A stretch of 64,000 bases of DNA from Lotus japonicus (taxonomy: Eukaryota; Streptophyta; Magnoliopsida; Fabales; Fabaceae). Below are positions 43,471-53,100 of the stretch, piece by piece. The position numbers and the translations under genes are program-made. The notes beneath the pieces were generated by a model that worked only from the letters and a program-made list of their open reading frames with translations, had not been told where the DNA came from and searched no databases. The stretch is from the NCBI RefSeq assembly GCF_012489685.1, contig NC_080041.1, positions 28,509,780-28,573,779 on the forward strand, read 5' to 3'. Position 1 is the stretch's first letter. Every line of letters begins with the position of its first letter.

Positions 43471-45647
43471 CAAAGAACCATGATGTTGATGTGATTTTTG
43501 GTAAATTTCACTGTTTTGTTCAGCACGTGCAAACCAAGAGGAGGATTGGTTTGGGTAGTCTGCAGCCTGATGAACTCTATCACCTAGTAGTTAGTAGTTC
43601 TTCTAGTGCCTGTTTTTCAATTCAGCATAGATCTATTTCTGAAATAAATGACTTTAGTCATATCATTCCACCTAGTGCTTTATGGTACTTCAGGTTAGGA
43701 CACTTATCCCATGATAGATTACTTGCTTTACACACTGTAAATAACTCTATTGATGTTAGTAAGTCCATTGTCTGTGATGTTTCTCACTTGGCCAACCAAA
43801 AGAGAAAAATGTTCACTGTTAGTTTTAGTAAAGCACAAAAATGCTTCGACCTTGTTCATATGGATATTTGGGGTCCTCTTGCTCAAGCTTATGTTCATAA
43901 TCACAAGTATTTCCTCACTGTTCTGGATGATTATAGTTGTTTTTTTGGGTTGTATTACTCAACAACAAGGGTGAGGTTCAACAACAAGTGAAGAATTTCA
44001 TCACATTGGTTAAGACTCAGTTTGGACAGACAATAAAAGCTATCAAAAGTGACAATGGGCCAGAATTTCTTCTTCCTGCATTCTATTCCGCTCAGGGCAT
44101 TGTTCATCAAAAATCTTGTGTGAGTACCCCTCAGCAGAATGGGAGGGTTGAGAGAAAGCATCAACATATTCTCAATATTGCAAGAGCTTTATTGTTTCAA
44201 TCTAAACTACCTAAGAAAATGTGGTGTTACTCTGTGTTGCATGTTGTATTGCTTACGAATAGGATACCTAGTAAGCTTTTGAAGAATAAGTCACCATATG
44301 AGCTGCTATATCAAGATGAAGTGGATCTGGAAATGATGAAGGTTTTTGGATCACTTTGCTTTGCTAACACTCTGGCAAATAACAGGCCCAAATTAGATTC
44401 AAGGGCTAGGAAATGCATTTTCTTGGGATACAAGCAAGGGATGAAATGTTATGTCTTGATGGATCTTATACCACAAGAAATCTTTATCTCAAGAGATGTT
44501 ATCTTCCATGAGCATGTGCTGCCTTACAAAGGTTCCAACTCACCTACTTGGAATTGTCTTGATCTACAAACACATGTAGAAGGTGAGAAACTGAATGTTG
44601 CTCTAGAAATTCAATCAGCTGAAGGAGATGAGAGAGAGATGACTCCGAGTGCTTCTATTGTAGATATAGCACAGAATGAGATAACCCAAGTGCTTCCAAT
44701 GAAAATGCTATTCCTGGCACTCAAGTAGTAGATGAAATTCCTCAACCTGGCTCAATCACAACTGAAGCAGAAGTTGAAATCAGAAGATCCACAAGACCAC
44801 TCAAAAGGCTTGCACACTTGGCAAATTTTCAATAAAGTGCTCTACCTACTCGCAGCAGTACTGCACACAGTATTGTTCACCATTATTCTAATGAAAAGCT
44901 ATCTGCTGCACACAAAACTTATGCTCTCAACATTTCTCAGGATCAGGAGCCTTCTACTTTTGCAGAAGAAAACATAGATTTACACTAGCAAGAAGCTATG
45001 CAGGCAAAAATTAGAGCACTGAGAGAAATAATACTTGGAAATTAGTAGATTTTCCTAAAGGAGTAAAGCCAATAGGAAACAAATGGGTTTACAGAATTAA
45101 AAGGAATGCAGATGGGACTCTTGCTAGGTATAAAGCAAGGTTAGTAGCAAAGGGCTATAATCAGGTGGAAGGTTTGGATTACTTTGACAGTTTTTCACCA
45201 GTGGCAAAGTTAACCACAGTAAGACTGATTTTGGCCTTGGCAGCTTCTCAGAATTGGCATCTCCATCAACTTGATGTAGATAATGCTTTCTTACATGGCA
45301 AATTGGATGAAGATGTGTATATGAGCATACCAGCATGGGTGACTTCAGAAAAGCCAAATGAAGCTTGCAAATTGTTGAAGTCTCTTAATGGACTTAAGCA
45401 TGCTAGCAGTAAGTGGTATGAAAAATTGTCAGCTCATGTAGAAGCTCTTGGCTTTACACAAATTGCATCAGATCATTCTCTTTTTGTTAAATTCCAAGAC
45501 TCCTCTTTCACATGCTTGCAGGTATATGTGGATGATGTGATAGTATTGTCTTGACTTACTTCAAGAAACTTCAACCCTTAGGAAGTAACTTGCACTACAA
45601 CACCAGTTCTGTTCTGTAATAACCAAAGTGCTCTTCACATTGCTGCT
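43471..45647 (+). pseudogene. Integrase, RT and RNase H start of Copia D
   Basis: Integrase motifs are FRLGHLSHDRL, FDLVHMDIWGP, SDNGPEF and QQNGRVERKHQH, in two frames with a shift near 43960. RT is readable at 45050-45554 (KWVYRIKRN, HQLDVDNAFLHGK, QVYVDDVIVLS). After YVDD the sequence jumps to the RNase H motif CNNQSALHIAA, so the RT end and most of RNase H are deleted. Unit E interrupts at 45648. Confidence 0.82.
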
Positions 45648-46115
45648 TGTAACACCCCGATTTCCAGGTGTCACTTTAGTAACCAAAAATAAACTTTACG
45701 CGGAAAACAGGTAATTTTTTTTCGATTGATTCCTTTTATTCAAAGCAATATAAATTAACAACATATCCCAACCACTAACTAACCAATATACATCATATAT
45801 AGACATGTACAGCCTCAGCTGCACTCCATGTCACGCGCACTCGCAGTGACTCCAAAGTAGTACGCCCGCAGGCAAATATATACAAACCAGAACTGTGAGT
45901 AAAAGTATCAAAATACAGTCATCCAATGAGAGAGTCGGCACCCAAAAATGGCCTGAAAGAAAGACCCCTATACTCTCACAGACTCTCTGTGATCCTCCTC
46001 AAAAGAACCACACAAAAAGCCACACATCGGAACCTACCCTGTCCCAAAAAGAAACTGACGATCAGAGCTCTACACAAAAAATGTCGCTAATCCTAACCTA
46101 CCCTCCCAGCTCAGC

Positions 46116-46803
46116 TCACCAATCCTCCTCCTCCTCATCGCTGCTCGGCGAGTAGCTCTCCCCACTGCTCTCGGAGTCAGAGTCAGAATCCACCGTAATC
46201 ATCTCGGTGTCCAAATCCATAACCTCTCTCCTCACTGTCCTGCGCACCGCCCTAGTCGAGCCGGTCTCCACATCCACCTCTCCTGTAAGAACATCCTCCT
46301 CCACCACCCTCATCAAGGGGTCCACACGGTAGCCGTGCGGTGAAGAGAAAGATAAGAGACGTGAGGCAGATGGGACAACAGACTCTCTCCTCGGCTGTAC
46401 GAGCCTAGAGGACGACGCCACGTCGGTAGGGGCAATAGCAGTAGCAGGAGGTGGCGCAACAGGTGCAACAACAACAGCAGGCTCGGTCTCCGCCGGGTCC
46501 TCCTCAACAGAAGGTGAAGTCGGAGGTGGTGCAGGTGGTCCATGTCCAGTGCCTGGTCCACAGTGAACTGAGGGCGGCAAGTCAAAACTCAGCTCCATAC
46601 GCCGTAGCACTCCTCTCGTCAGGCGTTCGGTCCTCCATGACCCTTCCCCTGTACGTCGCTCGGTGACCAGGGACATCGATCACCCAAGCGGTGGGGGCAT
46701 CCCGATCCAGCAGCTCATATCTGATCCCCCCCGAGGGAGAGACCATCGAGAACCAGTCGGCCATCGACATCTGGCAGCAGGCCGACCGCCCAAACACAAA
46801 CAT
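46116..46803 (-). pseudogene. ORF inside unit E, frameshifted
   Basis: One minus-strand frame (46803-46582) reads CQMSMADWFSMVSPSGGIRYE and onward to GRVMEDRTPDERSATAYG. A +1 shift then continues (46676-46116) as MELSFDLPPSVHCG, a Pro-rich PPAPPPTSP stretch and an acidic Ser/Asp/Glu tail. Unit F keeps a related start (CQMSLAGWFTTVHPSRGG, near 53750). I recognise no known domain. A shared coding segment within an LTR-like unit is unusual; the frameshift suggests this copy is dead. Confidence 0.5.
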
Positions 46804-47121
46804 ACAAACAAAGCCAAGGTGCTAGGGTCAACTCACGGAAATAAGTAGATATACACTCAACATGTGATAGGGGGTATAGATATATGTTGATATATACATA
46901 TCTAACCAATCCTAGCATGTTATGGCTCTAACAATGCTTCAATAAACAAACAGCACACAATTCAAGTCAGAATGAATGTATGCGTGAAATGCACAATATG
47001 ATCCGGATTTGTGACGCGTTCCCGTTCGCCACAAGTGAAGCATTCCCGTTCTTCACTATGGATGAACCATTCCCGTTATTCATTCTGGATGAACCATTCC
47101 CGTTATTCATCCTTCGTGAAC

Positions 47122-48361
47122 TGTAACATCCTGACTTGACGACTGGCCTCACGGTAACAACACGAGTCTTTTCAGCGCACTTTGTCCTCACTCGCGCGCT
47201 TCCCGGGAAAACTTCCCAGGAAGTCACCCATCATAATATTGCTCCAAGGCTAGCACACTTAACCATGGAGTTCTTATGAGTTGGGCTCCCGAAAAGAAGT
47301 TGCAACTTGTTGTTATGGGTAGTACAATCAAATCATATATGCCTTCCTCAACTGTCTAGTCTATCCCTACACAGTCTCAGAATACCTCTTGTTCGGGTGT
47401 GGTGCGTCCCTCCACATAGAAGGCGATCAATCCTCGCCCTTCTCAGCTCAAGGCGTCACAGGCCCACCAACTTCCGCTTGGTTCGTCCTCGAACCACACC
47501 GTACTGGGAGAGGTCGGCTCTGATACCAATTGTAACATCCCGATCTGACGACTGGCCTCACGGTAACAACACGAGTCTTTTCAGCGCGCTTTGTCCTCAC
47601 TCGCGCACTTCTTGGGAAAACATCCCAGGAGGTCACCCATCACGATATTGCTCCAAGGCAAGCACACTTAACCATGGAGTTCTTATCAGTTGGGCTCCCG
47701 AAAAGAAGTTGCAACTTGTTGTCATGAGTAGTCCCAATCAAATCTTTTATGCCCTCCTCGACTGTATAGTCCATCCCTACACAGTCTCGGAATACCTCTT
47801 GCTCGGGTGTGAGATCGGCTCATTCCTGTGACCCTCCGCCTAGAGGCCTGCCAGGAGCCGCTCCTTGTCCGTGCCTCACTGCACCGGTGATCACTCCCCG
47901 CCCTCGTCAGCCCCGGGTGTCACAGGCCCACCAGCTTCCGCTTGGTTCTTCCTCGAACCACACCGTACTGGAAGAGGTTGGCTCTGATACCACTTGTAAC
48001 ATCCTGACTTGACGACTGGCCTCACGGTAACAACACGAGTCTTTTCAGCGCACTTTGTCCTCACTCGCGCGCTTCCCGGGAAAACTTCCCAGGAAGTCAC
48101 CCATCATAATATTGCTCCAAGGCTATACAGTTGAAGAGGGCATAAGAGATTTGATTGGTACTACTCATGACAACAAGTTGCAACTTCTTTTCGGGAGCCC
48201 AACTGATAAGAACTCCATGGTTAAGTGTGCTTGTCTTGGAGTAATATTGGGATGGGTGACCTCCTGGGAAGTTTTCCCGGGAAGTGCGTGAGTGAGGACA
48301 AAGCGCGCTGAAAAGACTCGTGTTGTTACCGTGAGGCCAGTCGTCAAGTCAGGATGTTACA
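47122..48361 (-). mobile_element. Cassandra TRIM, rearranged: three direct LTRs plus one inverted LTR
   Basis: LTR 1 is about 47122-47371, LTR 2 about 47531-47781 and LTR 3 is partial (47995-48122), all in minus orientation. An inverted, almost full LTR follows at 48123-48361. Two internal domains sit before LTRs 2 and 3, each ending in a Met-tRNA type PBS (minus strand TGGTATCAGAGC at 47517-47528 and 47981-47992). The LTRs carry 5S rRNA-like sequence, the hallmark of Cassandra. The whole block is flanked by TGAAC (47117-47121 and 48362-48366). There is no coding capacity, as expected for a TRIM. Confidence 0.9.
48196..48275 (+). other. 5S rRNA-derived segment in the inverted Cassandra LTR
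   Basis: It contains AAGAACTCCATGGTTAAGTG, TGTGCTTG and an exact 5S C-box core GGATGGGTGACCTCCTGGG. The same segment occurs on the minus strand at about 47208-47286 and 47618-47696, and partly at 48083-48122. These are Pol III promoter-like remnants in the LTRs, not functional 5S genes, because the 5S ends are absent. Confidence 0.85.
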
Positions 48362-48483
48362 TGAACCATTCCCGTTATTCACCATATGATGAACCATTCC
48401 CGTTATTCATCATAAATGCAAGGTGAACCATTCCCGTTATTCACCATGATATGCACAGGTGAACCATTCCCGTTATTCACCCG

Positions 48484-50852
48484 ATTAATGCAATATGGTT
48501 AGCCAAACAACGAATCGTCCTTACCACGAAAGTGTTTAGCTCACAACCCAAACTCAAAACAAGCCCATGAGTTAGTGTCGGTCAATACAACACAACTCCA
48601 CCCACAAAAGTACACAAGGGTCTAGTGTCGGTCAATACAACACAGCCCAAACAACAAGAGCACTAAGTGTCGGTCAATACAACACGGCTCCAACAACACT
48701 CCCAAGAGTACTAGGGTACTCGGTGACTTTCAATCATCACCATAGCTCACCTTAGTGGCTTTCCCAATTCCAAACTCTCCAAACCCACAACAAGTCGACT
48801 TTTCCCCGTCTTTCGTAAATATTTTCCCCTTTAGTTCTCCTATGATTATTTGTTTAGTAAAAATGTTTCGAATTGAATTAGTCAGGTTATGAGTTTATTC
48901 CTCAAAATCTAAGTCTCCCAAAGTCTCTAGTTTTCATAGCTCTATCGTTCTAAGTTTTCAAAGATCAACCACCCAAAATACATTTCCCGGGGAAAGTCTA
49001 AGAATTCCAACATAGGGCTAAGTCTCAAACCCCACATTTGGACTTGCCTAGGGTTGTTCATCCAACCCGAAATATCAAAGATCACCAGATCAATGAATCT
49101 CCACTCCGAAATTGCGTCAAAACGCACAATTCATCACAACATCAACATCATAAGTTATGAAAACATTCATAACAATAAACCATCATCATAATCAATATCA
49201 TAGTAAAGAATAAGTCGAATTTATCGACTCCTATCATGCAATCATAGCTAATATGGTAAGTTGCCCTAACCTCGAGCTGTTCAAGCTTCGCAAACAAAGT
49301 TTTCCTCAAACAATTGCTCGGAGTATTCCAAAGTTCCTTCAACTGAACCTCGGAGAAAACAAAGCAAAAACCAAACAAAATCGATTAGTTCGATCGCAAT
49401 ACAATACATAAACGATAGACAAAGCATTAAATCTTCAGAATACGACATCCGGGTACGAAAAGACAAGTTTTCGAAAACGAAAACCCCCCCCCCCCCTAAG
49501 GAATAGCCCACAGCCATAAGGAGAAAAGAGCTTCGGCTCTTTTTCTTCGATCGAATCAGTTTACAAGGTAGTTTTAGGATAAAACTAAGGCAAAGAAACT
49601 GTCCGAACAATTTTCGGACAATCGGGTCGAAATACGGCTATCCAGGGGCATTTTGGTCCAAAATAAAGGCTCAAAACTTCAAAGTTATCAGTTCTGAAAA
49701 CAAATTTGACAGCAATGATCCTCATGACATCCGTGACAACAAATCCTAAAGGCACGAAGTCAGATTACAGCTTTTCGACAATAAAGTTTCGAAATGTGAG
49801 ACAAAAAGGGTTTTGAATCAGTTTTTCAGATCCTTATCAATTGGATCACAATCAGCGTTTACTAACAGAGGTTTTAGGCTCTTGAGAACCTAGAGAACAT
49901 AACCCAACCAAGAAATCGAAGAAATCGGACCATTTTAGAAAAAGCTCAAAACTGTGAGCACAGAAACGACTTCAGAAACTCAGCAGAAACAGTAATCAGA
50001 GGTAGGATTCATGATAGTTACCTCGATACCTAGAAGTAGGGACGAACTGCACGAAGATTGGTCAAGTTTTCGCGAAAATATCTCCTCCCCCAAGCTCCCC
50101 CAAACTCGCGGCCTTGTGTGGTGTTTGTGAAGATATTTTTTTGCTTTTTCGCCTATTTATAGGCGGGTGAAATCGGGGGAAAATGAAAATTTCGCGATTC
50201 CGATTTTTGCAGCACGTTCACCGAGGAATTCTAAGAGAGATTCTGGCGTCAGAATTCCAGAACTCAAAACAATTATCTAAGATTTGGGAAAAACGATATC
50301 CAAAATCCCAAAAGCGGTGTAAGTTAGTCTGTCCCGAAAAACTACTTTTTGTTGTGATGCTCAAACGACAAAACTTCCTACTGAAGAAAGGTTGGAAATG
50401 TCGAAAAAAATTTGGCAACACGGACGGAAACTTCGTCAGAAGTCTCGAATAGAAAAAGTCTTCATCCATCGCTCAAAACTAGGGTTTCGAAGCAAAGAAA
50501 TTAGCGTCGGCGGACATCCGAAAAGTGAAACCTATCGTGCGTACAGTCCAGAGTTCCGAAATGAAACGCTGGTCGATGGAAAAATAAAGAGAATCTTTAA
50601 ATTTTCCATGAGTTCGAAATCTCACTTAAAACGTTACTCTAAGGGCGAATTAGCCTATTCTGGACACGCTCGCCATAAGGCAAGTGTGCAGACGACTCGC
50701 ACTAACTCCGAAAACGACTACGCAACATTCCTCAAGCAATTCCAGAAATTTATTCTTCATTAATCTTTCTCAAATAGCAAACTCCTGTCACGCTTACACT
50801 GATTCTACGCGTGAGTCGGAAACTAACTTGTTCTGAAAATCCAGGTCTTACA
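48484..50852. other. Rest of unit E, no supported gene
   Basis: Three copies of AGTGTCGGTCAATACAACAC lie at about 48573-48690. A C-run is at about 49484-49496. The region near 50020-50170 (CTCGATACCTAGAAGTAG, TATTTATAGGCGGG) has a counterpart in unit F near 56118-56270. The frames at 50183-50763 show no recognisable domain. Confidence 0.45.
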
Positions 50853-51071
50853 CTGCTAATCCTGTTTTTCATGAAAGAACCAAGTATTTAGATATTGATT
50901 TCCATGTGGTTCAAGAAAAGCTTCAAGCTGGAATTCTCAAGTTGCTACCTATTCCTACAAAACTACAAGTTGCAGATGTTTTTACCAAGGCACTCCAGCC
51001 ACGAGTCTTTCAAGGGTTTACAGCTAAACTGGTCATGATAGATATCTTTCGACCTCCAGCTTGTGGGAGTG
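50853..51071 (+). pseudogene. RNase H tail and PPT of Copia D
   Basis: The frame resumes after the TSD with NPVFHERTKYLDIDFHVVQE and QVADVFTKALQP, the usual end of copia RNase H. The polypurine tract AGCTTGTGGGAGTG is next to the 3' LTR. Confidence 0.85.
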
Positions 51072-51344
51072 TGTGAAAATACTAGTGTTCAAGGACTAGT
51101 ATGTAATAAAAGAAAGAGTTCAAGGACTCATTTGTAATAGTTAGTAGTTAGTTAGTTCTAGTTGTTTCCAGCTGTCAGTTTGTTAGGATAGTTATAACTA
51201 CTGTTAGTTAAGAGTTTACCATATAAATAGTGTATCGCATAAACACTCTGTAATCTGAATATTCATTTCTACAAGATTCAATACAATTTCTTCTTCTTCT
51301 TCTTCCTTGAGCTTCCTCTGTAAGCTAGGTTAAAATTTCTGTTA
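51072..51344 (+). repeat. 3' LTR of Copia D
   Basis: It runs TGTGAAAATACTAG...TTTCTGTTA and matches 41741-42011 with about a dozen differences and an extra CTT unit. Confidence 0.87.
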
Positions 51345-51350
51345 TTTACC

Positions 51351-53095
51351 TTAGCCATGCTTGGCTAAGTTTCTTTTAGCATTTGGGATGTGGATCCCTT
51401 ACTTGTTTATGTTTTAACTTTCTGAGTCTTCATATGGAATAAAGAGTTTTCTTTCTATGAGCCTAACCTACGGTTATAATATTAGCTTGAATGCATGTAA
51501 GTTATCTTACCTTTCTTTTCACAAATGGAAGTTTGGTTTAGAGATGGGGACCTAGGGTTACGTTTATTAGAGCATTTTGTGCCTTAGGAATAAGGGCAAC
51601 GACTAGTAGTTGATGGCCTGAACTTAAAATGAACTTAATCTTCAATTAGACTACTCATATGTGATGAGGAATCAGACTGGTGAAGTCTATTGGAAGCTCT
51701 TTTGACAGGAGGAATCAACCCTAAGAGAGTTAGGCTTTATCAACAATAGAAAGAGTTCCTTTACATTCCATATGCACTCGGATTTCTTACAACATGACTT
51801 GTTTTGGTGAAACTAACCCAAATGCTAAGCTTTCAACATTGTTTCTTCTACACTTCTGAACTCTAAGATCTTAACCTTCCAGTCAATTATAAATTGTCTT
51901 TACTTTTCTTCTGGTTTAAGTAACTATTGATAGTGTAAGTCGATCATTCGCCAATCTCTGTGGTTTGACATTTTTTATATTACTTCGGGCTTTCTGCGCA
52001 CTTTTAGAACGCATATTAGTGCGTCGATGAGAGGAGTGGTGAGGGTGACACGAGTCTAGGAAGGTAAATGAGGTGGCGGCAATAGTACCGTGGGGGAGAG
52101 CAATGGAATTCATGGTTAGGGTTTTTGGAGAGGAAAATGAGAGAAAACTCCTGGAACTTTATGTTAGGGTCGGCTTCATCATTCAGATTGGGAACTTGGG
52201 AAGAGAAATGGAGGTTTGATTGAGAAGATGTGAGGATTATGAATTTTAGTGTGGATTTTGTGTAATTTATTTAGGTTTAGAAATTTGGGTATTAATGAAC
52301 GGTAATCTTGTTTTTAAAAGGTTTATTTTTTATTTTAATTAATTATCTTATGTGTAATGTATTAAAAAATGAAAGTTCTAACAAAAACTAATTTAACACA
52401 TAAGAGTGCTACGTGAGGCCTCACCGGAGCTACGCCCTTAAGCGGGGACCAATACCAAAATACGTGAAATTTCAAGGAGATATTGCTTAGTATTCTTCAG
52501 AGAGGGACGAAAATCAAAACTAGCTACAAAGACAAAGACTGATTTGACCATTAACCCTTATTTATACCAGTCTTTAAATCAGAAAAACCAACAAAAGAAA
52601 AATACTCTTCTGTCCTTATTCTTCAAAAATTTTCCTGTTAGGATTTTCCAATCCGAACAATTGGTCCGACCTGCCCACTTTTACTCTACCTCTACCTCTA
52701 TTGTGCCTCCTTCCAACCACCTCGATGCCCAGTGTCAGATTCCACCACCACCGCGCTGCCCACTCACCATCACCGCTGTCACACGCTACAAATAGTCGAT
52801 GACCATCATATTGAGATTGCTTGGCCAAGACCGACCCTTTTTCATCGGCTTCACCTTCACCGGGGCTTACACGCACCTCTCTTGAACTTGCGCGTGAACC
52901 CACCACTGCCTTCCTAAGTCGTGCATAAAAGAGCGACAAACCACTATTCGAGACGCCACTTGCACTGTTGCACTCACTCTCTCTCCTGTAGGGATGACAA
53001 TGAGTCAGGTCGAGCTCGAGTTTTGCTTTTCCTAAACCCAAACCCGAACTCTGATACCCAAAACCCAGGTTTGGGTTTCGGGTTTACTCGAACCT
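51351..53095. other. No supported gene
   Basis: The minus-strand frame 52113-51916 begins MNSIALPHGTIAATSFTF after a CCAAAAACCCTAACC leader and could be an old first exon; nothing downstream supports it. A stretch of CCCGAACC/GGTTTGGGTTT repeats at about 52995-53095 resembles the end of a common plant repeat. Confidence 0.35.
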
Positions 53096-53100
53096 ATTGT

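Larger units (their letters stand above)
47030..48482. repeat. Minisatellite (GAACCATTCCCGTTATTCA) in unit E, split by Cassandra
   Basis: Three units lie at 47030-47121 and about four at 48362-48482, with a conserved GAACCATTCCCGTTATTCA core and variable spacers. Cassandra is inserted between them, with TSD TGAAC taken from the repeat. Confidence 0.88.
45648..50852. mobile_element. Unit E: giant solo-LTR-like element in RNase H of Copia D
   Basis: It starts TGTAACACCCCGATTTCC, ends AGGTCTTACA and is flanked by CTGCT (45643-45647 and 50853-50857). Without the nested Cassandra it is about 3.96 kb. It shares both ends and several internal blocks with unit F (53101-57302, 4.2 kb). The TG...CA ends, 5-bp TSD and lack of gag or pol fit a solo LTR of a long-LTR element, probably Ty3/gypsy. 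A non-autonomous LARD-type element is the alternative. Orientation is not proven. Confidence 0.75.
41741..51345 (+). mobile_element. Ty1/copia element D, decayed, with nested unit E
   Basis: LTRs at 41741-42011 and 51072-51344 differ by about 4% by eye. The flanks TTACC (41736-41740 and 51346-51350) are a 5-bp TSD, with a base lost at the left LTR tip. The PBS is TGGTATCAAGAGC at 42012-42024. Gag, protease, integrase, RT and RNase H follow on the plus strand, with stops, frameshifts, a deletion in RT and an insertion of about 5.2 kb in RNase H. Confidence 0.88.

Noticed and set aside
47030..47121. CRISPR-like regularly spaced repeats
   Set aside because: The spacers are short and similar, the context is a plant retroelement and there are no cas genes; it is a minisatellite.
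48196..48275. Possible functional 5S rRNA gene
   Set aside because: Only the internal promoter region resembles 5S; the ends are missing and it sits in Cassandra LTRs.
46967..48347. Frames starting MTSWEVFPGSARVRTK in several copies
   Set aside because: They are readings of the repeated Cassandra LTR, a non-coding TRIM.
52616..53041. 141-aa minus-strand frame
   Set aside because: No recognisable motifs; composition follows local GC-rich repeats and there is no supporting promoter or homologous copy.
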